Of a DNA stretch of 64,000 bases, positions 8,647-16,471 are shown in pieces; within the stretch, counting starts at the first letter, position 1, and each line of letters opens with the position of its first letter. Origin of the DNA: Paenibacillus_D tarimensis_A. Its GTDB lineage: Bacteria; Bacillota; Bacilli; Paenibacillales; Paenibacillaceae. Location of the stretch: positions 5,580,001-5,644,000 of the forward strand of contig CP166298.1 of NCBI GenBank assembly GCA_041281825.1. Direction: 5' to 3'. Below the pieces are notes generated by a model that made no database searches, was not told the origin of the DNA, and worked only from the letters and a program-made list of their open reading frames with translations. The position numbers and the translations under genes were made by a program.

Positions 8647-8661
8647 ACATCAACCAAATCC

Positions 8662-10494
8662 TTACTCCACTGTAACACTCTTCGCCAAGTTCCTTGGCTT
8701 ATCGACATCATGGCCTAATGCAAGCGAAGCGTAATAGGACAGCAGCTGCAGCGGGACAACGGACAGTGCCGGTGTCAGCAAAGCGAGTGTGTTCGGGATC
8801 GCGAACAGCTCGTCGACCGACTTGCTGACTTCCTCGCTGATGCTTTCGTTCGTCACGCCGAGGACGCGGGCGCCGCGCGCTTTCACTTCTTTAATGTTGC
8901 TAAGCGTCTTCTCGTACAGCTCCTCTTGCGTGACAAGCGCAATCACCGGCGTCCCTTCCTCGATCAGCGCCAGCGTGCCATGCTTCAATTCGCCCGCAGC
9001 ATAGGCTTCGGAATGAATATATGAAATTTCTTTCAGCTTCAGCGAGCCTTCCTGCGCTACCGCATAATCCATGCCCCGGCCGATGAAGAACAGGCTGCTG
9101 TGCTTTGCGACGGATTCCGCGATTTGCTTCAGAACCGGCGTCTTCTCCAGCAAGGATTCAACTTGCTCCGGCAGCTTAAGCAGCGCCGTTGTCACTTCTT
9201 CGATATACTTGCTGTCGCGCGTACCCACCGTTTGGGCCAAATACAGGCCCAGCAGATAGAACGCAATCAACTGCGACGTATATGCCTTTGTCGAAGCGAC
9301 CGCAATTTCGGGTCCGGCCCACGTCGTTATGACATCGTCCGCCTCGCGCGCTACCGAGCTGCCGACGACGTTCGTAATCGCCACGACTCGGGCGCCGTTC
9401 TTCTTGGCTTCACGCAGCGCCGCAAGTGTATCGGCCGTTTCGCCGGATTGGCTCACAACAATCACAAGCGTGTCTTCGGTAATAATCGGATTACGGTAAC
9501 GATACTCGGATGCGACATCGGTTTCGACCGGGATCCGAGTCAATTGCTCGATCACCGTTTTACCGACCAGACCGGCATGAAAGGCTGTACCGCAAGCGAC
9601 AATATGAATCTTGCGAATGCAGCGAATCTGCTCCGGTGTCATCCCAATTTCCTTCAGCTGAATCGACAGCCCGTCTTCCGAAATCCGGCCCATCATCGTA
9701 TCACGGTAAGCCTTCGGCTGCTCGAAGATTTCTTTCAGCATAAAGTGATCATATCCCGCTTTTTCCGCGGTCATCAGATCCCAATCGACATGAAATATTT
9801 CCTTGGAAATATTTTCGCCATCAATCGTCATCACCTCGACGCCGCCGCGTGTCAGAATGGCCATTTCGCCGTCGTTCAAAATATAGACGTCGCGGGTATG
9901 CTCAAGAATTGCCGGAATGTCGGAGCCGATGAAGTTTTCGCCTTTCCCGACACCAATGACTAACGGACTTGCGTAACGAACCGCCACAAGCCGATCCGGT
10001 TCAAATTCCGTTAACACGCCAAGCGCGAACGCGCCTCTCATCCGTTTCACTGCTCGTTGAACGGCCTTTACGATATCGCCGTCGTATTCGGATGCGATCA
10101 GATGGGAGATCACTTCCGTATCCGTTTCCGACATGAATTGATGACCGCTATGGCTTAATTCCTCTTTCAGCTCCAAATAATTTTCAATGATACCGTTATG
10201 AACGACCGAAAATTTCAAGGAATTATCCGTATGAGGATGCGAATTCACGTCCGACGGCTTGCCGTGTGTAGCCCAGCGCGTATGCCCGATTCCGATCGAG
10301 CCCCGCAGCGGTTCATATTGCAGCTTCTCTTCGAGCACCGCCAGGCGGCCTTTCGACTTCCGAATCTCCAGGCCATTGTCTGTAAATACGGCGATTCCGG
10401 CCGAATCGTACCCCCGATACTCAAGCTTCTTCAAGCCTTCAATCAAAATATCCTTCGAATCGCGATTTCCTATATATCCTACAATACCACACAT
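8662..10494 (-). CDS. glmS: Glutamine--fructose-6-phosphate aminotransferase (isomerizing)
   Basis: GlmS makes glucosamine-6-phosphate from fructose-6-phosphate and glutamine, the first step to UDP-GlcNAc and peptidoglycan. The 610-aa protein begins MCGIVGYIG, so Cys2 becomes the N-terminal nucleophile of the class-II glutaminase domain. Two SIS sugar-isomerase domains follow (VSQSGETADT, TKAYTSQ), and it ends with the conserved DKPRNLAKSVTVE, which is the attTn7 recognition region. A GGAGGT site lies 7-8 nt before the ATG. It is a single-gene transcript with its own promoter and a self-cleaving leader. The Tn7-like element begins 15 bp after its stop codon, so the gene is intact but its native terminator has probably been displaced. 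Confidence 0.97.
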   Translation of the reverse strand: MCGIVGYIGNRDSKDILIEGLKKLEYRGYDSAGIAVFTDNGLEIRKSKGRLAVLEEKLQYEPLRGSIGIGHTRWATHGKPSDVNSHPHTDNSLKFSVVHNGIIENYLELKEELSHSGHQFMSETDTEVISHLIASEYDGDIVKAVQRAVKRMRGAFALGVLTEFEPDRLVAVRYASPLVIGVGKGENFIGSDIPAILEHTRDVYILNDGEMAILTRGGVEVMTIDGENISKEIFHVDWDLMTAEKAGYDHFMLKEIFEQPKAYRDTMMGRISEDGLSIQLKEIGMTPEQIRCIRKIHIVACGTAFHAGLVGKTVIEQLTRIPVETDVASEYRYRNPIITEDTLVIVVSQSGETADTLAALREAKKNGARVVAITNVVGSSVAREADDVITTWAGPEIAVASTKAYTSQLIAFYLLGLYLAQTVGTRDSKYIEEVTTALLKLPEQVESLLEKTPVLKQIAESVAKHSSLFFIGRGMDYAVAQEGSLKLKEISYIHSEAYAAGELKHGTLALIEEGTPVIALVTQEELYEKTLSNIKEVKARGARVLGVTNESISEEVSKSVDELFAIPNTLALLTPALSVVPLQLLSYYASLALGHDVDKPRNLAKSVTVE

Positions 10495-10644
10495 TTGAAC
10501 AGACCTCCGTTACGGTTATATTGATCCCGTGCCACGGATGCCTCATATCTTGCGGTTAAGGTCTATGTGGTTTTCGTAAAAACCTTCATGCCCGAACCGA
10601 TAACATATCGGCATCGTGGACATTCAGGAACATGGTTGATTGTT

Positions 10645-10817
10645 TGTATTCCACCGAACGTTTGTCGGACCGGTTGCCCGCGTCGTTTTGCGTTTCGGCT
10701 TACGGCTGAATACATAACCGGGAGGTCCCCGCCGAACAATCCGAACACCTCCACCTCGTCAGCTTGCCGGATTTATCCTGTAAAAGGCCCGTTCAATCCA
10801 TTACAAGCTCTGGCGCT
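10645..10817 (-). ncRNA. glmS ribozyme/riboswitch
   Basis: The glmS leader shows the conserved core read on the minus strand. The cleavage-site AGCGCC begins at 10817. The arms GAGCTTG and CAAGCTGACGAGG bracket a variable loop. GGAGGTGTTCGGA (near 10743-10755) is followed by TTCGGCGGGGACCTCCCGG and by CAGCCGTAAGC. These match the P1-P2.1-P3 core of the glucosamine-6-phosphate-activated ribozyme. Cleavage leaves a 5'-OH end and destabilises the mRNA, giving product feedback on glmS. The 3' limit is approximate. Confidence 0.93.
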
Positions 10818-10869
10818 TTGGTTTAATGTAACCTCTACCCTCGCTTTCCATTCCGAAATGATACTACTA

Positions 10870-10898
10870 ATCATATTCATTTTCACTTGAAATGGCAA
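10870..10898 (-). promoter_or_regulatory. Sigma-A promoter of glmS
   Basis: TTGCCA (10893-10898) and TATGAT (10870-10875) are separated by 17 bp, about 50 bp upstream of the ribozyme cleavage site. Confidence 0.75.
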
Positions 10899-10941
10899 CT
10901 TAAAACTTTTTCATACCTTCTGGCTACAGACTGACTCTCCG

Positions 10942-10994
10942 AAAAAATAAAAAAGCTGTCCCTCATGCCATACCGCTCATCAAAGGAACAGCCC
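10942..10994 (-). terminator. Terminator of the cdaA-cdaR-glmM operon
   Basis: The stem GCTGTTCC/GGGACAGC (plus-strand arms 10955-10962 and 10985-10992) is followed on the minus strand by TTTTTTATTTTTTC, just after the glmM stop codon. Confidence 0.8.
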
Positions 10995-11004
10995 GAATGA
11001 ATGC

Positions 11005-12354
11005 TTATGATGTTGACCCAAGTTCCATTTGCACGACTTTGACGATGCGGGCGACAAAACCTTCGACCGCTTCTTTATCCGGTCCTTCGGCCATGACGCG
11101 GATCAGCGCTTCCGTCCCGGACGGACGAACCAGCACTCTTCCGTTGTCGCCAAGCTCCCGCTCCACTTCCGCAACCGCTTCGGCAATCGCCGCATTGTCC
11201 TTATATAGAGATTTATCTGCGACACGCACATTCACAAGCTCTTGCGGGTATTTTCGCATCAGTTGTTTCAGTTCGCTAAGCCTCTTATCCGATGATCTCA
11301 GCGTATCCACAAGCTGCAGCGCCGTCAGAATGCCGTCGCCTGTCGTATTGTAGTCGAGGAAAATAACGTGACCGGACTGCTCCCCGCCCAGATTGTAGCC
11401 GCCTCGCCGCATCTCTTCCATGACATAGCGGTCACCGACAGCCGTCTGTACGGTTTGCAGCCCAATCCGCTCCGCCGCTTTGAAAAAGCCGATATTGCTC
11501 ATCACCGTCGTCACAACAGTATCATGTTTCAGTTTGCCGGCCCGTTTCATCGCGTCGCCGCAAATGCACAATAGGAAATCCCCGTCTACTTCCTCTCCGG
11601 TCTCGTCAATCGCTATGAGCCGATCCGCATCGCCGTCAAATGACAGCCCCACATCCGCGCCATGTGTTAGCACCTGCTCACGAAGGTATTCCGGATGTGT
11701 AGATCCGACGCCGTCATTAATGTTTAACCCGTTAGGCTCGGCACCGACCGTAATTACATTCGCTCCAAGCTCGGAGAATACGGCAGGAGCCAGTGAATAA
11801 GCCGCCCCGTGTGCACAGTCGAGAACGATCTTGAGCCCGTCGAAACGGCTGCTCACCGTTTGTTTCAGAAAATCGATATAGAGCTCCTTCGCATCTTCCT
11901 GCACCGTAACCGTTCCGATGCCGCCCCCCTCCGGACGGGGCAGCTCGTCTTGCGGCGCATCCATTAAACGCTCGATCTCAAGTTCCGTTTCATCAGACAG
12001 CTTAAATCCGTCACCGCCGAAAAATTTAATCCCGTTATCTTCGACCGGATTATGCGATGCAGAGATCATCACCCCTGCATTAGCGCCGAGTGTTCGGGTT
12101 AAATAAGCGACCGCCGGAGTAGATACGACGCCAAGCCGGATTACGTCAGCTCCAATCGACAGCAGCCCGGCAATAAGAGCCGCCTCCAGCATCGGCCCGG
12201 AAATACGGGTGTCAAGACCGATGACGACTTTCGGTTTATTCGCTTGACCTGCCAGCACATAACCGCCGCAGCGTCCGATTTTGTAAGCCAATTCCGGTGT
12301 AAGCTCCCGATTGGCGACACCTCTGAAACCATCGGTACCAAAATATTTCCCCAT
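11005..12354 (-). CDS. glmM: Phosphoglucosamine mutase
   Basis: GlmM converts glucosamine-6-phosphate to glucosamine-1-phosphate, the step after GlmS. The 449-aa protein has the four-domain phosphohexomutase layout: the catalytic phosphoserine loop ISASHNP (S100), the metal-binding DGDADR (about 242-247) and the C-terminal phosphate-binding RPSGTE. AAGGGGA precedes the ATG. It is the last gene of cdaA-cdaR-glmM, an order widely conserved in Firmicutes. In B. subtilis GlmM binds and inhibits CdaA, linking c-di-AMP to cell-wall supply. Here glmS lies directly downstream as a separate unit, so two consecutive enzymes of the pathway are neighbours. Confidence 0.97.
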   Translation of the reverse strand: MGKYFGTDGFRGVANRELTPELAYKIGRCGGYVLAGQANKPKVVIGLDTRISGPMLEAALIAGLLSIGADVIRLGVVSTPAVAYLTRTLGANAGVMISASHNPVEDNGIKFFGGDGFKLSDETELEIERLMDAPQDELPRPEGGGIGTVTVQEDAKELYIDFLKQTVSSRFDGLKIVLDCAHGAAYSLAPAVFSELGANVITVGAEPNGLNINDGVGSTHPEYLREQVLTHGADVGLSFDGDADRLIAIDETGEEVDGDFLLCICGDAMKRAGKLKHDTVVTTVMSNIGFFKAAERIGLQTVQTAVGDRYVMEEMRRGGYNLGGEQSGHVIFLDYNTTGDGILTALQLVDTLRSSDKRLSELKQLMRKYPQELVNVRVADKSLYKDNAAIAEAVAEVERELGDNGRVLVRPSGTEALIRVMAEGPDKEAVEGFVARIVKVVQMELGSTS

Positions 12355-12407
12355 GATGTTAAAATCCCCTTTTGAATAATAAGATATGGTATTATATAAC
12401 GATTACA

Positions 12408-13850
12408 TTATGAAGTTGAATTATCGGTGCCGTTTCCCGGCCCCGGATTATTTTCGCCTTGGCCCGCATTAGTATTGTTGCCATCACCCTCGGCACCGGA
12501 TTGGTTATCAGGCTCCGCGGAATTCGATGCATTGCCCGGTGTCGCGGGATTATTGCCGCCATCGATATTATCCGCAGCTGACTGCTCTTCGCCGGGTTCA
12601 TCCGGAGCTGCCGCTGCCGCGGCCGGATCTATGATGCTGATTTTCGCCCTCAATTGGCCATTCTCGCCGGGTTCCAAATAACTTGGCAGCTCCGCTTCGA
12701 TCGGAACGGTATGCTCGCCGGGGGCCAGGCCGTTCAAATCAACGCTAAGCCGAATATCCCGGGCGACAAGCCGTTCAAGCAGCGCCGGGGCTCCTTTTAC
12801 CTGGAAATTCATTCTTCCTTCATCCGGTGTAACAAATGCATGATCCAAACCTTGCGATAATCCGGTTACTGAAATCGGGATTTGCTGAAAGGAGCGGACC
12901 TCCGAAGCTGCCACTTCAACCTCAATATTAAGCTTGACCGGATTTACGGAAGCTACCCCTTGCATCGGCTTTAAATCTATGGATGCCGTACCGGATTGTC
13001 GAATTGAAGAAAGGTTGAGGACCGAATGATCATAGTACTCGTATTTGTCCAATTCCTCCTGCGGTCCGTAAATCGTCACAACGACAACCTCAGGCTTGAT
13101 GGATACGAGACTAATGCCATTCGGCAGCTTGCCAGACATCCCAAGCCGAATCGGCACTTGCTTCGCCGGCTTTATGATCGGGATTTCGACTTCAACGACC
13201 GACGGCTCCACGACAGCCTCCGACATTTCCTCCCCTTCTTTATCGTACACAATCAGCTTTACCCGCTTCCGGTTAATCGTTTCTTCTTCGCCATCGACGG
13301 CAACCGTTGCCCCAACCATACTCACCTGATTCATCCGATCCTCAGGCAGTGTGACGATGACGCGGTTTTCCGGCTTCACCACAGGAGTTCCCGTCTTATA
13401 ATCGTAGGCCGGGGTTCCCGTGGTCACAATATTCGCCTGAAACTCCTTCGTCAGGATCGGTTCCAATTGAACCGTCACGCGATTATGAGATTGTTCCATG
13501 AGTTGAATTCTCCGGGGGGTCGTCACATTCAGCGGGACATCATGTATCCCCTCGGTAATACCCGTCAAGTTCACGACAGCCTTATAATCATTCACATTAG
13601 TTAATTGAAGGTCGGTCCGGTTTCCTCTTACCGTAATCCGTACGGCTTCAGGCTCGATCAGACGCAGCTGATATTTCTTGTCGTCAAGCCCTTCCACCTG
13701 CACTTTTACCGCTTCAACCGATTTCGTCTCGATCAGGGAAGCAACCGTATTCGGCGTTTCCGGATCAAAATGAACAACGGCCCACAGCAGTAAAGCCAAT
13801 ATGACCGATATAATTTTTAAAGAATTGGGATGATTCAGCCATTTATCCAT
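12408..13850 (-). CDS. cdaR: CdaA regulatory protein, YbbR-domain
   Basis: CdaR is a membrane-anchored extracytoplasmic protein that modulates the diadenylate cyclase CdaA. The 480-aa product has one N-terminal membrane segment (about 9-26, LKIISVILALLLWAVVHF), then repeated YbbR beta-domains to about residue 400. A low-complexity tail rich in Asn, Gly, Glu and Ser (about 410-480) extends beyond the usual end and is probably disordered outside the cell. The start overlaps the cdaA stop by 8 nt, showing translational coupling. It is the middle gene of cdaA-cdaR-glmM. Confidence 0.93.
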   Translation of the reverse strand: MDKWLNHPNSLKIISVILALLLWAVVHFDPETPNTVASLIETKSVEAVKVQVEGLDDKKYQLRLIEPEAVRITVRGNRTDLQLTNVNDYKAVVNLTGITEGIHDVPLNVTTPRRIQLMEQSHNRVTVQLEPILTKEFQANIVTTGTPAYDYKTGTPVVKPENRVIVTLPEDRMNQVSMVGATVAVDGEEETINRKRVKLIVYDKEGEEMSEAVVEPSVVEVEIPIIKPAKQVPIRLGMSGKLPNGISLVSIKPEVVVVTIYGPQEELDKYEYYDHSVLNLSSIRQSGTASIDLKPMQGVASVNPVKLNIEVEVAASEVRSFQQIPISVTGLSQGLDHAFVTPDEGRMNFQVKGAPALLERLVARDIRLSVDLNGLAPGEHTVPIEAELPSYLEPGENGQLRAKISIIDPAAAAAAPDEPGEEQSAADNIDGGNNPATPGNASNSAEPDNQSGAEGDGNNTNAGQGENNPGPGNGTDNSTS

Positions 13851-14673
13851 TCTGATCTCCCTTCCTTCTCCAGAACGATGCCTTCTTAGCTTTATCCGCT
13901 GTCGATTTTGGCATCAGTTCCTCGAACAATTTGGAAATCAGCGATTCCTCTTTAATATCCCGGACAATCATTCCGCCCAGCGCCAGTGACACCTGTCCCG
14001 TTTCTTCCGATACGGTAATCGATATCGCATCGCAGACCTCACTAATCCCGATCGCCGCCCGATGGCGCGTTCCCAGCTCTTTGCTGATAAACGGATTTTC
14101 CGATAAAGGCAAATAACAGCCCGCGGCCATAATTTGATTGCCCCGTGCAATGACCGCACCGTCATGCAGCGGCGTATTCGGAATGAAAATGTTAATCAGC
14201 AGCTCAGAGCTTAGGCGGGACTCCATCTGAATACCCGATTCGATATAATCGTTTAAGCCGGTCTCCCGTTCAAAAACAATTAATGCCCCGATTTTTCGCC
14301 GGGCTAAATAATTTACGGCCTTAATGACTTCCTGAATCCGATCATTCACATCCTGATCGACCGCATTGGATCGGCCAAACAGCTTGCCCCGGCCAAGCTG
14401 CTCAAGCGCTCTTCGCATTTCGGGCTGGAACAGAATGAGCACCGTAATAATCCCGAACGTGAACATTTGGTTCATCAGCCATTTCAACGTATACAGATTA
14501 AACCACGTACTGACGGCCCATGTTGCAACGAGAACGAAGATCCCCTTAAGCAACTGAACCGCGCGTGTTCCCCGCACAAGCAAAAACAGCTTATAAATAA
14601 TATAACTGACGATGGCAACGTCGATAATGTCTTTAATCCATTCATTCCAGGTCATATCGGCAAAATACCCCAT
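13843..14673 (-). CDS. cdaA: Diadenylate cyclase
   Basis: CdaA condenses two ATP into c-di-AMP, the second messenger controlling potassium/osmolyte uptake and wall homeostasis. The 276-aa protein has three N-terminal membrane segments (about 16-33, 42-58, 68-83) followed by a DAC domain with the catalytic DGA (171-173) and RHR (203-205) motifs and NTPLHDGAV around them. Length and layout match CdaA rather than DisA or CdaS. It opens the cdaA-cdaR-glmM operon. A T-rich stretch and the terminator of the rsiW unit precede it. I do not see a strong promoter. Confidence 0.96.
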   Translation of the reverse strand: MGYFADMTWNEWIKDIIDVAIVSYIIYKLFLLVRGTRAVQLLKGIFVLVATWAVSTWFNLYTLKWLMNQMFTFGIITVLILFQPEMRRALEQLGRGKLFGRSNAVDQDVNDRIQEVIKAVNYLARRKIGALIVFERETGLNDYIESGIQMESRLSSELLINIFIPNTPLHDGAVIARGNQIMAAGCYLPLSENPFISKELGTRHRAAIGISEVCDAISITVSEETGQVSLALGGMIVRDIKEESLISKLFEELMPKSTADKAKKASFWRRKGDQNG

Positions 14674-14784
14674 GCGCCAACCCCCAAGACCTATCCGCAG
14701 GTTCTCTATTTTGATAAAAAAATTAATTGATCAATCCTTAACTGTATTCTTTTCTAGAAAGGATGCTGCAAATCCTCTATTTTC

Positions 14785-14814
14785 AAAAAAAAAACCTTCC
14801 CGTCACCAGGAAGG
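14785..14814 (-). terminator. Terminator of the sigW-rsiW unit
   Basis: The stem CCTTCC/GGAAGG (arms at 14795-14800 and 14809-14814) is followed on the minus strand by an uninterrupted run of about ten T, four bases below the rsiW stop. Confidence 0.85.
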
Positions 14815-14817
14815 CTG

Positions 14818-15471
14818 TTATTCGCCGTAGGCCAAGCCGCTGACTGTCTTTGTCATTTTGTACCATAACCAATCAAGCGCTTGATTGATCTCCCGGTTCT
14901 CTCCGATAATTTTGGCCGTCGAGGCCAACTGAAGCGAACCGTCAATCACCGTCAGATTGCCCTTCACTTCACCATGAATTTCCGCTGTCCCGTTTTCAAC
15001 GGTCAAATCGCCGTTAATGCGAATACCGGCAGGGACCGTTACCGTATTTCCCGCAATGACCACATTCTGCAGATCCGTCCCTCGAACGATAAGCTCCGAA
15101 TCTTCCTCCCACATGGCCAGAAAGCTTGTCATCATAATAAGGGAGAAGATCACGGCAACTGTCACTGCCGGATGGTTGCGTACGAAGCGGCTCCATGCAG
15201 GCTTCCTCTTCTTCGCGGGGAGCTGCTGTATAATCCGGTTTGTCAGTGCAGCGGATGCCGTCTCCGCGTGGCCCGTATTAGCATTGTACATGATATCTGC
15301 GCTGTCGGACAACGTAGCATGTACGAAAGCTTCCGTGCGCTTTAGCTCGTCAAACCGCTTGCGACACTCCGGGCAGGCAAGAAGGTGTTCATTCAGCTTT
15401 ATTTTGTCTTCACGGGGCAGATCGTCGTCCAAATACTCATGCATCCAACCGATGGCGACGTTGCATTTCAT
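14818..15471 (-). CDS. rsiW: Anti-sigma-W factor, zinc-containing (ZAS) membrane protein
   Basis: RsiW holds sigma-W inactive at the membrane until it is cut by regulated proteolysis under envelope stress. The 217-aa product, taken from ATG 15471 because AAAGGG lies about 9 nt upstream, has the ZAS zinc motif (C3, H29, C33-x2-C36; HLLACPEC), a single membrane segment (about 101-121) and an extracellular part with short beta repeats (INGDLTVENGTAEIHGEVKG). An upstream ATG at 15501 would add ten residues but lacks a ribosome site. It follows sigW with a 181-bp gap that carries a perfect sigma-W-type promoter. Confidence 0.88.
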   Translation of the reverse strand: MKCNVAIGWMHEYLDDDLPREDKIKLNEHLLACPECRKRFDELKRTEAFVHATLSDSADIMYNANTGHAETASAALTNRIIQQLPAKKRKPAWSRFVRNHPAVTVAVIFSLIMMTSFLAMWEEDSELIVRGTDLQNVVIAGNTVTVPAGIRINGDLTVENGTAEIHGEVKGNLTVIDGSLQLASTAKIIGENREINQALDWLWYKMTKTVSGLAYGE

Positions 15472-15582
15472 GACAGCCAACCCTTTCTGCATAATGCTCA
15501 ATCAAACGTAACGTCTGTCGCCGTCCATGACGGGACCGTTTCGCGGTAAATCTTGAATTCAAGCATACGTGTTGCTATACGA

Positions 15583-15608
15583 TACGTTCGAAAAGGAATG
15601 ATGTTTCA
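15583..15608 (-). promoter_or_regulatory. Sigma-W-type ECF promoter between sigW and rsiW
   Basis: TGAAAC (15608-15603, minus strand), a 16-bp spacer and CGTA (15586-15583) match the sigma-W consensus exactly. It reads toward rsiW, whose start is 112 bp further on. It lies between the two genes instead of upstream of sigW. Confidence 0.7.
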
Positions 15609-15652
15609 TTTTTTTATGTAGTAAATAATTTCCTTAATTCTTCTGTCTCTCG

Positions 15653-16219
15653 CTAGATTACGCGTTCAAGCTTTTTTCGCAGAAACTCGCGGCCCCTATG
15701 AACGCGGGTCTTTACGGTGGTTACCGGCATGCCGAGCACGTCGCCGATTTCCTGCAGCGACAGATCCTGCAAATATTTTAAGATCATCACTGTCTTATAC
15801 TTAGCCGGCAGCGTATCTATTGCCTGATGAATCATCCGCTGCGTCTCTGTCAACAGCAATTCGCTCTCTGGTGTCCGATCGTCGCTTGGCAGCATTGAAT
15901 AACCGTCCAGCCCTTCATGATCGGCTGATTCCGCATCAAGAGAATAGCTCGGCTTGCGCTTGCGCAGCCTGTCGATACACAGATTCGTGGCGATGCGGTA
16001 GATCCAGGTCGAGAATTTCATCGTGTCATCATAACGGTCGAGATTATTGTATACGCGAAGAAATGTGTCCTGCACCACATCCTCCGCCTCCTGCCGGTTG
16101 CTGAGCATCCGGTAGGCCATATGATAAAGTTTATCCTGATAAAGGCCGACGAGTTCCACAAACGCCTGTTGATCGCCTTTCAGGGCCATGCGCGCCAAGC
16201 GCGCTTCAATTGATTTCAC
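15653..16219 (-). CDS. sigW: ECF RNA polymerase sigma factor SigW
   Basis: Sigma-W directs the cell-envelope and antimicrobial-peptide stress regulon. The 188-aa protein (GTG 16219, with GGAGG 9 nt before) matches the usual length of about 187 aa. Region 2 holds DVVQDTFLRVY and FSTWIYRIATNLCIDRLRKRK. Region 4 is LPAKYKTVMILKYLQDLSLQEI followed by the HTH GMPVTTVKTRVHRGREFLRKKL. Pairing with a downstream ZAS anti-sigma gene supports the sigW name. I find no TGAAAC-N16-CGTA upstream of the gene itself; the only match lies downstream. Confidence 0.92.
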   Translation of the reverse strand: MKSIEARLARMALKGDQQAFVELVGLYQDKLYHMAYRMLSNRQEAEDVVQDTFLRVYNNLDRYDDTMKFSTWIYRIATNLCIDRLRKRKPSYSLDAESADHEGLDGYSMLPSDDRTPESELLLTETQRMIHQAIDTLPAKYKTVMILKYLQDLSLQEIGDVLGMPVTTVKTRVHRGREFLRKKLERVI

Positions 16220-16471
16220 GAATTGATTCCTCCAAACAAGCCGGTTTGGCCGGATCATCTTACAAGCGTAAACGGCTTCGCCGCACATAGACGGCTAAGC
16301 TTCGTTTCGCGGAGATTTCTAAGCATAAAGCAGAGAGACTTTGAACTCTGCTCAAAGATCCCTATGTCATGTGAAACTTATACATTCTTAGAAATTAACA
16401 AATGGGCCGGGCTATGAGGCGTGTTGCTCCGCCCTCGCCCAGCCCGCCGTTATCATATTATTGTGACGATG

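Noticed and set aside
10567..10890. Plus-strand frame of 107 codons upstream of glmS
   Set aside because: It lies opposite the glmS ribozyme, which fully explains the sequence.
16260..16400. Sigma-W promoter directly upstream of sigW
   Set aside because: A GAAAC core is present (near 16,300) but no CGTA lies 16-17 bp downstream; the only full match is between sigW and rsiW.
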